NCBI GenBank assembly: GCA_900769905.1
Contig: CAAGIL010000207.1
Coordinates: 1 to 38,211, forward strand
DNA length: 38,211 nt
From: Rikenellaceae bacterium
Lineage (GTDB): Bacteria; Bacteroidota; Bacteroidia; Bacteroidales; UBA932
Direction: 5' to 3'
A program made the translations under genes and the position numbers. Shown piece after piece: positions 1 through 7,955 of the stretch; the first letter of the stretch is position 1; the number at the start of each line of letters is the position of its first letter. Below the pieces are notes generated by a model that had not been told where the DNA came from, did not search any database, and worked only from the letters and a program-made list of their open reading frames with translations.

Positions 1-2
1 GA

Positions 3-33
3 TTTGGAATTTGCCAAATATGATATATATTTG
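3..33 (+). promoter_or_regulatory. Bacteroidota-type promoter, possibly leaderless
   Basis: TTTG at 3-6 (-33 box) and TATATTTG at 26-33 (-7 box) are separated by 19 nt, the spacing of the Bacteroidota housekeeping sigma factor. The first reasonable ATG (41) begins 7 nt after the -7 box, so transcription would start at or next to the start codon. Confidence 0.6.
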
Positions 34-40
34 CATTGTA

Positions 41-784
41 ATGACGGCATCAGATATCATATTACAATTTGCAACTTCCGAAGGAGGATCCTTTAGGAAG
101 AATGAACTGATGTCACATATGGAAGGAGAACCTTTCTCCTTTGCTTACATAGACCTCACACTCAACAGGATGGTCAAGGCGGGGAAACTCTTGAGGGAAG
201 GGAGAGGGCTTTATCGAGTCAAAGACGACAGGAGAGAATTCCTGCCAAGTTTAAGTTCCCTGTCTATTGAAATAGCATCCATCTTCAAGAGCGAACTTCC
301 TTTTACAAAGTACTGCTTATATGAAGGAGAATGGATAAATCCATTCATGCACCACTTGGCTGGAAATCTTCTGCACTACCTTGAAGTGGAACGGGATGCT
401 ATGGATTCCGTATTTGACCGTCTTAGTGCCAAAGGTTACACTGTATTTCTCCGCCCCGACCGGGAATTTATGTACAGGTATGTGGACATCCACAACCCTA
501 AGGCCATCATCTTAAAACCCCTCGTGTCCGAATCACCCCTCGTCCAGATCAGCGATATCCCATGCCCCACCCTGGAAAAACTCCTCGTGGATATAAGCAA
601 AGATCCGGACTTCGGCTATCTACAAGGGGCTGAATATCTTCGTATACTTGCAAATGTAAAACGGGCATACAAAATCAATGAACAACGCCTCCTCCGCTAT
701 GCTTCACGACGAAGTGCCCGTGAGGAGATGGTTATTACACTACAATACTCAGAATATGATACTTACAACCACACCGGCCATTGA
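41..784 (+). CDS. AbiEi-like / DUF6577-type winged-helix protein, orphan
   Basis: The protein has 247 aa from the ATG at 41. The N-terminal ~65 residues look like a winged helix (a helical recognition region ending in LLREGRGLYRVK), followed by an AbiEi-like body with a late INEQRLLRYASRRS segment. This resembles DUF6577, related to antitoxins of type IV AbiE systems. A longer reading from the TTG at 11 would run through the -7 promoter element at 26-33, so 41 is preferred. The partner nucleotidyltransferase (AbiEii) is absent; instead the last 29 nt overlap the start of a YbjQ gene, and the final ~20 residues look like unselected read-through. I infer an orphan, slightly 3'-truncated antitoxin-like gene. 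The family call is from memory of the fold and moderately certain. Confidence 0.6.
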   Translation: MTASDIILQFATSEGGSFRKNELMSHMEGEPFSFAYIDLTLNRMVKAGKLLREGRGLYRVKDDRREFLPSLSSLSIEIASIFKSELPFTKYCLYEGEWINPFMHHLAGNLLHYLEVERDAMDSVFDRLSAKGYTVFLRPDREFMYRYVDIHNPKAIILKPLVSESPLVQISDIPCPTLEKLLVDISKDPDFGYLQGAEYLRILANVKRAYKINEQRLLRYASRRSAREEMVITLQYSEYDTYNHTGH

Positions 785-1076
785 GGGCCACACAATCAGG
801 GAATACAAGGGAGTCATCTTCGGGGAGGTTATCACCGGAGTGAACTTCATCAAGGACTTTGCAGCCAGCATCCGCAACTTCGTCGGCGGACGCTCCGGCT
901 CGTATGAGAATGAACTCGTCGAGGCACGCCAGAATGCCATGGACGAGATGGCGCAGCGCGCACGCAGTCTGGGAGCCAACGCAGTCGTAGGCATCGACAT
1001 CGACTACGAGGTACTCGGAGCCGACAACGGTATGCTGATGGTTACGGCATCGGGAACTGCCGTCATTATAGACTAA
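756..1076 (+). CDS. YbjQ family (DUF74, heavy-metal-binding domain) protein
   Basis: The protein has 106 aa from the ATG at 756, matching the usual ~105 residues of the YbjQ/UPF0145 family. Family hallmarks are visible: an opening TTTP.IEG strand, YKGVIFGEVITGVN, then FVGGRSGSYE, a helix with AMDEMAQRARSLGANAVVGIDIDYE, and a closing small-residue strand. These proteins form pentameric rings in structural work; their function is not settled despite the 'heavy-metal-binding' label. An upstream in-frame start at 678 would lie deep in the preceding gene and adds non-family sequence, so it was not used. The gene is 12 nt upstream of the glutaredoxin-like gene and is probably cotranscribed with it. 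Confidence 0.85.
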   Translation: MILTTTPAIEGHTIREYKGVIFGEVITGVNFIKDFAASIRNFVGGRSGSYENELVEARQNAMDEMAQRARSLGANAVVGIDIDYEVLGADNGMLMVTASGTAVIID

Positions 1077-1088
1077 GGAGAGTATATT

Positions 1089-1382
1089 ATGACCAAAGTA
1101 TATGTAATGTCAACCTGCCCGGACTGTTTTGAAGTCAAGGCAAGGCTCTCGGACAATCCGGACTTCGAGATTATCGACATCGGCGAGCACGTGAGGAACC
1201 TCAAGGCGTTCATCCGGCTCCGGGATTCGTCACCTGCCTTCGACTCCATCAAGGCTGACGGTTCCATCGGGATACCGTGCTTTGTGTCGGAAGACGGAAG
1301 AATAAGCTTTGATACTGAAGAATACATACCTAAGGGCTACTCCTCCGGGGCATCTTGCAGTCTTGACGGGAAAGGGTGCTGA
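1089..1382 (+). CDS. Glutaredoxin-like thiol protein with CPDC motif
   Basis: The protein has 97 aa. A thioredoxin-fold start (KVYVMSTCPDCFEVKARL) carries a CxxC redox pair, followed by a cis-Pro-like GIPCFV segment (a third Cys) and DGRISFD. The tail is unusual: the last 14 residues (YSSGASCSLDGKGC) contain two Cys six residues apart, outside the standard glutaredoxin fold. A GGAG ribosome site precedes the ATG. It is probably a cytoplasmic disulfide/glutathione-type oxidoreductase. A broken second copy of its 3' end lies at 6700-6788 with an identical tail peptide, which argues that the Cys-rich tail matters. Function beyond thiol exchange is unknown. Confidence 0.8.
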   Translation: MTKVYVMSTCPDCFEVKARLSDNPDFEIIDIGEHVRNLKAFIRLRDSSPAFDSIKADGSIGIPCFVSEDGRISFDTEEYIPKGYSSGASCSLDGKGC

Positions 1383-1445
1383 GATGGCTCGGAATGCATT
1401 TGACATGGCCTTCGCGAAGGTCTGTGGTGTTCAGGTCGATAAGAG

Positions 1446-1565
1446 TTGAAGCGCCATATTCCAAATATCATCACGCTGACCATGGTTCCGATGTCGGTAG
1501 CCCTGCTGTTTGTGCAGTCAAGTCCGGTCTTATTTTGGGCTCTATACCTGTTCTGCGGACTTGGG
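1446..1565 (+). pseudogene. Remnant of a CDP-alcohol phosphatidyltransferase gene (N-terminus)
   Basis: One frame reads LKRHIPNIITLTMVPMSVAL and continues with a hydrophobic run ending LYLFCGLG. This is the typical first ~40 residues of CDP-alcohol phosphatidyltransferases, where the family normally goes on to the catalytic SDxxDG motif. Here the homology stops right after GLG and the frame ends 11 codons later. No catalytic motif follows, so this is a gene scrap. The next frame carries an antitoxin fragment, so the junction lies near 1565. Confidence 0.6.
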
Positions 1566-1566
1566 A

Positions 1567-1755
1567 ATAAGTGCAAGGCAGTACATCGAAAAACTTGTGG
1601 ATGAAGACCTGCGCAGTTCAGGGACTCTGCCAAAAATCGTATTGCCCCTGCAGATATGTGAAACGGTTGAGAAGTATGCAGGAGTGATGACTGCCCTGCC
1701 ATCTCAGGATCATATGGAAGGTGACGAAAGACTTTCAAGAATATGGAAACGGTAA
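1567..1755 (+). pseudogene. N-terminally truncated antitoxin of the adjacent PIN toxin
   Basis: The frame ends with about 62 residues resembling the C-terminal part of ribbon-helix-helix type antitoxins: SARQYIEKLVDEDLR, then a segment with LPLQICETVEKYAGVMTALP and DERLSRIWKR at the end. The expected N-terminal DNA-binding strand is missing; upstream the frame enters the phosphatidyltransferase remnant and hits a stop at 1498-1500. A TTG (1510) could start a chimeric 81-aa product, so a toxin-neutralising peptide may still be made. It overlaps the PIN gene by 13 nt, as paired antitoxin-toxin genes do. Confidence 0.55.
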
Positions 1756-2156
1756 AAATCTTCCTGGACACGAACATTGTTCTGGATTTCTTCAGCGGAA
1801 GGATGGGAGACAATAAGGCAAAGACAATAGTCGCGTCCGGGCAGGACACGAAGATTGAACTTTGCATTTCCATTCTTACTGCCATAAATGTGCTATATGT
1901 TGCCAGCAAGTATGCCCCTTTCCTAAAGGCTTCAGATATTTCCGTGCTGTTCCGTATCCTCACGATGGACTTTCAGCAGTTCAGTGATGCCAAGACTTTG
2001 GGCCTCGACGATTTTGAAGATGCCCTCCAAATTGAATGTGCCAAAAGCAACGGCTGCACCGCAATAGTAACCAGAGACAAAGCCCGCCTAAACAGCGGGC
2101 TCCACCTCCCTCTCATACTCTCCCCTGAAGAATACCTGAGTAAGATTGGGCTATAA
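1743..2156 (+). CDS. PIN-domain ribonuclease toxin (VapC-like)
   Basis: The protein has 137 aa, normal for PIN toxins. FLDTN near the start supplies the first metal-binding Asp (D9), the cluster LDDFEDALQ (about residues 88-95) the central acids, and VTRDK (D112) the last one; the C-terminus ends in a typical LSPEEYL. Such proteins cut RNA, often tRNA, when not bound by antitoxin. The start overlaps the upstream antitoxin fragment by 13 nt. Because that antitoxin lacks its DNA-binding part, either the pair is no longer autoregulated or the toxin is inactive in some way not visible here; the acidic residues look intact. Confidence 0.8.
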   Translation: METVKIFLDTNIVLDFFSGRMGDNKAKTIVASGQDTKIELCISILTAINVLYVASKYAPFLKASDISVLFRILTMDFQQFSDAKTLGLDDFEDALQIECAKSNGCTAIVTRDKARLNSGLHLPLILSPEEYLSKIGL

Positions 2157-2182
2157 CCCTCGGAAATCCGGGGAATAATGAC

Positions 2183-2190
2183 TAACTTTG
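2183..2190 (+). promoter_or_regulatory. -7 promoter element of carB
   Basis: TAACTTTG matches the Bacteroidota TAnnTTTG element and lies 29 nt before the carB ATG at 2220. No convincing -33 TTTG is seen at the right distance. It sits within an 18-nt stretch (2174-2191) that recurs exactly before ugd (18954-18971). Confidence 0.55.
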
Positions 2191-2219
2191 CAGAGTTCAA
2201 CAATTACCCCATAATGGCG

Positions 2220-5200
2220 ATGAAGAAGCTCAACAAAGTTCTCGTGCTCGGTTCGGGAGCACTCAAAATCGGACAGGCCGGAGAGTTTGACTATTCCGGG
2301 TCCCAGGCACTCAAGGCTCTGAGGGAAGAAGGAATCAGTTCCATCCTCATCAATCCTAACGTTGCGACAATCCAGACAAGCGAAGGTATTGCGGACAAGG
2401 TTTATTTCCTGCCGGTCAATACCTTTTTTGTTACCCAGATCATCCGCAAGGAGCGCCCGGACGGCATAATGCTTGCCTGGGGCGGACAGACGGGTCTGAA
2501 CGTGGGCACGGAACTGTACACCAGCGGAGTGCTCAAGGAGTACGGAGTGGAAGTGCTGGGCACCTCCGTGGAGGCGATTATGAACACCGAAGACCGTGAC
2601 CGTTTCGTGAAGGAACTGGGCAAGATAGACCTCAAGGTCCCTGTATCCCAGGCCTGCGAAAATATGGAAGATGCCGTCGCTGCGGCAAGGAAGATAGGTT
2701 ACCCTATAATGATACGCTCGGCATACGCCCTCGGCGGACTCGGGTCCGGAGTGTGCAAGGATGAGAAGACCTTTATGGAAATCGCCGAGTCCGCATTCAC
2801 CTTCGCACCCCAGGTGCTCGTGGAAGAGTCCCTCAAGGGCTGGAAGGAAATAGAGTTCGAGTGCATCAGGGATGCCAACGACCACTGCTTCACCGTGGCT
2901 TCGATGGAGAACTTCGACCCGCTCGGCATACACACCGGCGAGTCCATCGTGGTGGCACCGACCTGCTCGCTCAGCGATGAACAGGTAAAGAAGCTCCAGG
3001 ACATCACCGTGCGCTGCGTGCGCCACCTCAACATAGTGGGTGAATGCAACATACAGTTCGCCTTCAATGCCGATACCGACGACTACCGCATCATTGAGAT
3101 CAACGCCCGACTCAGCCGTTCTTCCGCCCTCGCTTCGAAGGCTACCGGCTACCCTCTCGCCTTCGTGGCCGCGAAAATAGCCCTCGGGTACACCCTCGAC
3201 CAGATTGGCGAAATGGGGACGCCGCACTCTGCCTACAAGGCCCCGGAACTCGACTATATGATTTGCAAGATTCCGCGCTGGGACCTCGGCAAATTCATCG
3301 GTGTAAGCCACAAACTCGGCTCCTCAATGAAGTCGGTGGGCGAAATAATGTCCATAGGCCGCTCCTTCGAGGAAATGCTCCAGAAGGGTCTGAGAATGAT
3401 AGGCCAGGGCATGCACGGCTTCGTCGGCAACGACCACGTGCGCTTCGACAACCTTGACGACGAGCTCGAGAACCCTACGGACCTGCGCATCTTCGCCATC
3501 GCCCAGGCTCTTGAGGACGGATACAGCATAGAGCGCATCTTCGAACTCACGAAAATCGACCCTTGGTTCATTGAGAGGATGAAGAACATCGTGGACTTCA
3601 AGCACAAGCTTGAGGGCTACAACGCACTGGAGGAACTCCCTGCCGAAGTGCTCAGGGAGGCCAAGGTGCTCGGTTTCTCCGACTTCCAGATTGCCCGCTT
3701 CGTGCTCAAGGGCGAAGGCAATATGGAGAAGAAGAACCTCGCCGTGCGCAGCTACAGGAAGAAGCTCGGCATCCTGCCTTCGGTCAAGAGGATAGAGACC
3801 GTGGCGAGCGAGCATCCTGAGCTCACGAACTACCTCTATGTGACCTACGCCGCCGATGGCCACGATGTCAATTTCTACAAGAACGAGAAATCCGTCATCG
3901 TGCTGGGTTCCGGTGCCTACAGGATAGGTTCGTCCGTAGAGTTCGACTGGTGCTCCGTGAACGCGGTGAACACTGCCCGCCGTCTCGGGTACAAGTCCAT
4001 CATGATCAACTACAACCCGGAGACGGTTTCCACGGACTACGATATGTGCGACAGGCTCTATTTTGACGAGCTCTCCTTCGAGCGCGTGCTTGACATCATA
4101 GACCTCGAGAACCCGGGCGGAGTCATAGTCTCCGTCGGCGGCCAGATACCTAACAACCTCGCGATGAAGCTCCACCGCCAGGGTGTGCCGGTGCTTGGCA
4201 CCTCCCCGGTAAGCATAGACCGGGCCGAGAACCGCGGCAAGTTCTCCGCAATGCTCGACCAGCTCGGCATAGACCAGCCTAAATGGAGCGCGCTGACCAG
4301 TATGGACGACGTGCGCGGGTTCATTGCCCAGGTCGGCTACCCTGTCCTGGTACGTCCTTCGTACGTACTTTCGGGTGCGGCGATGAACGTGTGCCACAAT
4401 GACGAGGAACTCGTGCGCTTCCTCGCAGCGGCATCGGAGGTATCCAAGGAGTATCCGGTGGTCATCTCCCAGTTCATGACCGAGACCAATGAGATCGAGT
4501 TCGACGGTGTTGCGGCCAACGGTGAAATCGTGGAATACGGTATCTCCGAGCACATTGAGTATGCCGGCGTGCATTCCGGCGACGCGACTATGGTATTCCC
4601 GGCCCAGCAGTGCTCCTTCGCTACCATACGCCAGATCAAGAAGCTTGCCCGCGCCATCTCAAGGGAGCTCAATATTTCCGGACCGTTCAACATCCAGTTC
4701 CTCGCCAAGGGTCGCGATGTGAAGGTGATCGAGTGCAACCTCCGCGCTTCGCGCTCCTTCCCGTTCGTGAGCAAGGTGCTCAAGCGCAACCTCATCGAAA
4801 CTGCGACCAGAATAATGCTCGGCGCGCCGGTGGTCCCTGCCCAGAAGGGTGCCTTCGACATAGACCGGGTCGGGGTCAAGGCTTCCCAATTCTCCTTTGC
4901 AAGGCTCCAGAATGCAGATCCTGTGCTCGGAGTCGATATGAGCTCTACGGGTGAGGTCGGGTGCATAGGCGACAGTTATGAGGAGGCTCTGCTCGAGTCC
5001 ATGCTCGCTACCGGCTACAAGATTCCGTCCAGGGACAAGGGCATAATGCTTTCGTCAGGAAGCGCCAAGGAAAAGGCTTCTCTGCTCGATGCAGCTGCTG
5101 CTCTGGTGAAGGCCGGGTACAAGGTCTACGCCTCCCACGGCACCGCCGCTTTCCTCAACGAGAACGGGGTCACGGCAAGTGAGGTGGGCTGGCCTGATGA

Positions 5201-5465
5201 GCATACACCTGACTGCGCTTCAGGATGCTCCGTGCCTAACGTGATGGATATGATTCACGATCACAAGTTCGACCTCATAGTCAACATCCCTAAGAATCAC
5301 AGCAAGAGAGAGCTTACCAACGGCTACAGGATACGTCGTGGTGCCATAGACCACAACATCCCTCTCATCACGAATGCAAGGCTCGCCTCAGCATTCATCG
5401 AGGCCTTCTGCAGCATTCCTCTCGAGGACATCCCTGTCAAGTCCTGGCAGGAATATAACGCGTAG
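2220..5465 (+). CDS. carB: Carbamoyl-phosphate synthase large subunit
   Basis: The protein has 1081 aa, close to the usual ~1075. It makes carbamoyl phosphate from glutamine-derived ammonia, bicarbonate and two ATP, for pyrimidine and arginine synthesis. Two ATP-grasp halves are visible, each starting with a dinucleotide-like loop (VLVLGSGALKIGQAGEFDYS near the N-terminus; VIVLGSGAYRIGSSVEFDWC near residue 560) and each with EINARLSRSS / ECNLRASRSFPF metal-site motifs. A C-terminal MGS-like allosteric domain follows from about residue 940. The ATG at 2220 (MKKLNKV) fits the family; the longer reading from 2178 would include the promoter -7 box. The glutaminase subunit gene carA is not adjacent, so the subunits are encoded apart. 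Confidence 0.97.
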   Translation: MKKLNKVLVLGSGALKIGQAGEFDYSGSQALKALREEGISSILINPNVATIQTSEGIADKVYFLPVNTFFVTQIIRKERPDGIMLAWGGQTGLNVGTELYTSGVLKEYGVEVLGTSVEAIMNTEDRDRFVKELGKIDLKVPVSQACENMEDAVAAARKIGYPIMIRSAYALGGLGSGVCKDEKTFMEIAESAFTFAPQVLVEESLKGWKEIEFECIRDANDHCFTVASMENFDPLGIHTGESIVVAPTCSLSDEQVKKLQDITVRCVRHLNIVGECNIQFAFNADTDDYRIIEINARLSRSSALASKATGYPLAFVAAKIALGYTLDQIGEMGTPHSAYKAPELDYMICKIPRWDLGKFIGVSHKLGSSMKSVGEIMSIGRSFEEMLQKGLRMIGQGMHGFVGNDHVRFDNLDDELENPTDLRIFAIAQALEDGYSIERIFELTKIDPWFIERMKNIVDFKHKLEGYNALEELPAEVLREAKVLGFSDFQIARFVLKGEGNMEKKNLAVRSYRKKLGILPSVKRIETVASEHPELTNYLYVTYAADGHDVNFYKNEKSVIVLGSGAYRIGSSVEFDWCSVNAVNTARRLGYKSIMINYNPETVSTDYDMCDRLYFDELSFERVLDIIDLENPGGVIVSVGGQIPNNLAMKLHRQGVPVLGTSPVSIDRAENRGKFSAMLDQLGIDQPKWSALTSMDDVRGFIAQVGYPVLVRPSYVLSGAAMNVCHNDEELVRFLAAASEVSKEYPVVISQFMTETNEIEFDGVAANGEIVEYGISEHIEYAGVHSGDATMVFPAQQCSFATIRQIKKLARAISRELNISGPFNIQFLAKGRDVKVIECNLRASRSFPFVSKVLKRNLIETATRIMLGAPVVPAQKGAFDIDRVGVKASQFSFARLQNADPVLGVDMSSTGEVGCIGDSYEEALLESMLATGYKIPSRDKGIMLSSGSAKEKASLLDAAAALVKAGYKVYASHGTAAFLNENGVTASEVGWPDEHTPDCASGCSVPNVMDMIHDHKFDLIVNIPKNHSKRELTNGYRIRRGAIDHNIPLITNARLASAFIEAFCSIPLEDIPVKSWQEYNA

Positions 5466-5525
5466 GGCGGATGATGCGGGTTGGTTTGGAGAAGTGGAGA
5501 TAAATTGCTAGTTTTACACTTGATG

Positions 5526-5565
5526 GTCGGTTGTTAAGCTTCAGCCGACAAAGTGTCTATTTTTT
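5526..5565 (+). terminator. Probable terminator of carB
   Basis: An 8-bp stem (GTCGGTTG at 5526-5533 with CAGCCGAC at 5542-5549, one G-U pair) closes an 8-nt loop and is followed after 10 nt by six T (5560-5565). The distance to the T-run is longer than ideal. Confidence 0.4.
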
Positions 5566-5586
5566 AGTAGCTGTCACAAAAATTGC

Positions 5587-5594
5587 TAAATTTG
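5587..5594 (+). promoter_or_regulatory. -7 promoter element of lrgAB
   Basis: TAAATTTG lies 22 nt before the lrgA start codon and fits the TAnnTTTG consensus. The -33 region is only a T-run (5560-5565). Confidence 0.5.
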
Positions 5595-5616
5595 CGCCGG
5601 ATTTCAGTAGTGTGTT

Positions 5617-5970
5617 ATGAAGTACGTTTCTCAATTCCTGATTATCATGGTGTTTGCCTTCATCGGGGAACTGCTCAATTATCTTATTCCGCTCCCTATT
5701 CCGGCAAGCATCTACGGGATAGTGCTCCTTTTCTTTGCCCTTGAATTCAAGATATTGAAAGTGAGCGATATAAAGGAGACAAGCTCATTTCTTATTGAGA
5801 TTATGCCCCTGATGTTTCTGCCTCCTGCAATCGGAGTCATCGAATCCTGGGACCTTATCAGACAGGCCTGGCTGCCTTATGTCGTGGTGACATTGGTGAG
5901 CACCGTAGTCGTTATGGCAGTCTCAGGCCGTGTAACCCAATGGTTCATAAGAAAAGGAGGCAGCAAATGA
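5617..5970 (+). CDS. lrgA: CidA/LrgA family membrane protein
   Basis: The protein has 117 aa and four predicted membrane helices (about residues 5-23, 29-48, 60-80, 88-110). The family pattern is visible: GELL near the N-terminus, LPIPASIYGIVLLF in helix 2, and a central LMFLPPAIGVIESW loop. LrgA/CidA proteins are holin-like inner-membrane proteins linked to murein hydrolase control and, with LrgB, to pyruvate uptake in some Firmicutes. The gene overlaps lrgB by 4 nt (ATGA), so the two are translationally coupled. Role in this organism is inferred only from the family. Confidence 0.9.
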   Translation: MKYVSQFLIIMVFAFIGELLNYLIPLPIPASIYGIVLLFFALEFKILKVSDIKETSSFLIEIMPLMFLPPAIGVIESWDLIRQAWLPYVVVTLVSTVVVMAVSGRVTQWFIRKGGSK

Positions 5971-6659
5971 AAGAATTGCTGGAAAGCTCCGTATTCGTAG
6001 GAGTGATGATAAGCCTGGCTTCATACGGACTGGGAATATGGCTCAGGAAAAAGACGGGCCTGTCATTCATGAACCCCCTGCTGATTTCAATCATACTTGT
6101 CATCTCTTTCCTTCTTTTAACGGGGGTGGACTATCAGACTTATGCAAAGGGAGCGGATGTCATAAGCTATCTCCTCACTCCGGCGACAATATGTCTTGCA
6201 GTGCCTCTGTATCAGCAGTTCACTTTGTTGAAAAAGAACTGGAAAGCAGTTGTGGCGGGCATAGTGTCAGGAGTGGTGTCTAGCCTTGTCTGCATATTGC
6301 TCCTGGCGTTGCTGTTCAAATTCGACCACCAGACCTATGTCACCTTCCTGCCGAAATCCATCACAACTGCAATAGGAATGGGTGTTAGTCAGGAATTGGG
6401 CGGTTATGTATCGCTTGCCGTTGTGGTAATCGTGATTACCGGGGTGCTCGGAAATGTGATTGCGGAAGGGGTGCTCAAACTGTTCAGAATAGAAGAGCCC
6501 ATTGCAAAGGGAATTGCAATAGGCTCCAGCTCTCACGCTGTGGGAACGGCAAAGGCAATGGAAATCGGACAGACGGAAGGCGCGATGAGCAGCCTGTCCA
6601 TAGTCGTGTGCGGTCTGCTTACCGTCGTCGGGGCCTCAATCTTTGCCCAGTTCATTTAG
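5967..6659 (+). CDS. lrgB: CidB/LrgB family membrane protein
   Basis: The protein has 230 aa, the usual LrgB length, from the ATG at 5967 that overlaps the lrgA stop and is preceded by AGGAGG. A longer frame from 5940 would start inside lrgA and lacks such a site. The sequence is strongly hydrophobic (about seven membrane helices) and contains the family signature LPKSITTAIGMGVSQELGG near the middle and GIAIGSSSHAVGTAKA near the C-terminus. It acts with LrgA in the inner membrane. Small metabolite export or pyruvate uptake has been assigned to family members; which applies here is unknown. Confidence 0.93.
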   Translation: MKELLESSVFVGVMISLASYGLGIWLRKKTGLSFMNPLLISIILVISFLLLTGVDYQTYAKGADVISYLLTPATICLAVPLYQQFTLLKKNWKAVVAGIVSGVVSSLVCILLLALLFKFDHQTYVTFLPKSITTAIGMGVSQELGGYVSLAVVVIVITGVLGNVIAEGVLKLFRIEEPIAKGIAIGSSSHAVGTAKAMEIGQTEGAMSSLSIVVCGLLTVVGASIFAQFI

Positions 6660-6699
6660 CCTTAGCCAGCTCCTCTGCTCCGCCCCTTAAGTTTTGAAA

Positions 6700-6788
6700 G
6701 ACGGACAAATCAGCTTCGATACTGAACATTCTTCCCGAAGGGATATTCTTCCGGAGCCTCCTGCAGCCTTGACGGGAAGGGCTGCTGA
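6700..6788 (+). pseudogene. Frameshifted 3' fragment of a second glutaredoxin-like gene
   Basis: In one frame 6700-6729 reads DGQISFDTEH, matching DGRISFDTE of the intact gene at 1089-1382. After a net one-base loss, 6744-6788 reads YSSGASCSLDGKGC and a TGA stop, identical in protein to the tail of the intact copy. Across those 15 codons the DNA differs at eight positions, all synonymous. The 5' part of the gene is missing: the lrgB stop is only 40 nt upstream and that gap shows at most faint similarity. It is a relic of a duplicate or an exchanged allele, not a working gene. Confidence 0.7.
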
Positions 6789-6804
6789 GTCACCCCGTGG
6801 CTGT

Positions 6805-7935
6805 TTAGAGGATACTGTACTGCCGCTGAAGCCACAGCTTGAAGACAGGGTCCTGAATACGGGCAATTCGCCCTTCCACATCAATGATATCGCGTTTCAA
6901 CAGTGCATTCCGTATAATCCGAATATTCCCGTTGGTTCCAAGCCTATAGCTTGACAAGGTCGCCTCGGCAGTCAATTGCGAGACACCATCCGCGAGCGCA
7001 CAGAGGAAGTTTCTCTGCTTTTCAGTCAGGGAATCCATTATGTTGATAAACTGAAGATTAAGCGTATCAAGCAGACTAGCCAGCGCCGCATCTACAGTCT
7101 CGGATGAGCAATCGGTCTCGCAACGCAACCAGCTCAGCTGAGCAAGCTGCTGAACATAATAAGGATGATTCTCAACAAGTTGAGCCAAATATGCGGCAAC
7201 TTCTGGAGTTATTTTCTTGCCCGTATCCTCAAAACGTGATGTGATATATGCCTTCCAATCATCATTTGAAATCTTGGGAAGGAAAAGTATATCTCCAAAT
7301 TTATAGAATGGGCTTTTATACTCTCCGAAGATATTCAGCATCATATGTTTCTTGCTTCCGTATAATATATACGCAACATCTTTCTGTTCCTGCCAGTGGT
7401 TCCGAAGTATTTTCTGAAATTTCAAAGAGTTGGGGAATTCACCTATCTGCTGGAACTCGTCAATACAGATAAGCAGCCTTTTCTTCCTCTTGGCGGCAAT
7501 CCTCTGGGGCAGGTCAAGAATATCTTCTGAGACAGGATTTTTGACCACATCGAATCCGAAGGAAAGCTCATATCTGGAAAGAGGATCAGAAAAGGACACT
7601 TTAGGAAGAAGATTGGAGAGGAATTCCCGGGCATTGGATATCAGAGTTTCCACAGATGTGGAAACCTGCTCCATAATACTTTTGGCGAACAAAGCATAGA
7701 ACTCCTGAGAGTCTTCGCATTTAAAGACGTTCATCTTGACAATCAGGTAGTCAGAATCCTCCGACAGCATATTCACCACTTTTGAGACAAGGGATGACTT
7801 TCCCCACCTGCGAGGGGATATTATTGCAGTGTTGGTAAGCGCACGGACATTGCCCAGCAGTTTCTCCGTTTCCTGCATCCTGTCTGTGAAATCATCTTCA
7901 CAAACAATCTTTCCGAATGAGAATGGAATATTCAT
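6805..7935 (-). CDS. AAA+ ATPase of the archaeal-type (STAND-like) ATPase family
   Basis: The protein has 376 aa. The N-terminus NIPFSFGKIV...F.DR..E is typical of this group; the Walker A is PRRWGKSS (residues 41-48) and the Walker B LLICIDEFQQIGEF (D159/E160). A sensor-like YGSKKHMM follows, then a helical lid and a C-terminal winged helix that ends in IQDPVFKLWLQRQY. Members occur as orphan, often variable genes; some relatives pair with nucleases, but no partner is seen here. The gene stands alone between two + strand units, has its own promoter and an inverted repeat over its start, and is more AT-rich than its neighbours, consistent with accessory origin. Substrate and role are unknown. 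Confidence 0.85.
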   Translation of the reverse strand: MNIPFSFGKIVCEDDFTDRMQETEKLLGNVRALTNTAIISPRRWGKSSLVSKVVNMLSEDSDYLIVKMNVFKCEDSQEFYALFAKSIMEQVSTSVETLISNAREFLSNLLPKVSFSDPLSRYELSFGFDVVKNPVSEDILDLPQRIAAKRKKRLLICIDEFQQIGEFPNSLKFQKILRNHWQEQKDVAYILYGSKKHMMLNIFGEYKSPFYKFGDILFLPKISNDDWKAYITSRFEDTGKKITPEVAAYLAQLVENHPYYVQQLAQLSWLRCETDCSSETVDAALASLLDTLNLQFINIMDSLTEKQRNFLCALADGVSQLTAEATLSSYRLGTNGNIRIIRNALLKRDIIDVEGRIARIQDPVFKLWLQRQYSIL

Positions 7936-7955
7936 TGCAACAGTATTTGTTGCAA
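7935..7955. repeat. Inverted repeat over the ATPase start codon and transcription start
   Basis: Perfect 8-bp arms TTGCAACA (7935-7942) and TGTTGCAA (7948-7955) are separated by 5 nt. The repeat touches the start codon on one side and overlaps the -7 element on the other, a position where a bound repressor would block transcription. Confidence 0.6.

Noticed and set aside
1384..1446. A 21-codon frame beginning just after the glutaredoxin stop (MARNAFDMAFAK...).
   Set aside because: It is too short to judge and has no homology I recognise; it is probably part of the same scar as the phosphatidyltransferase remnant.
2151..5000. Long open frames antisense to carB (for example 2151-3311 and 3324-4574).
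   Set aside because: They follow the codon periodicity of carB on the other strand and show low-complexity His/Glu/Val-rich translations without family features.
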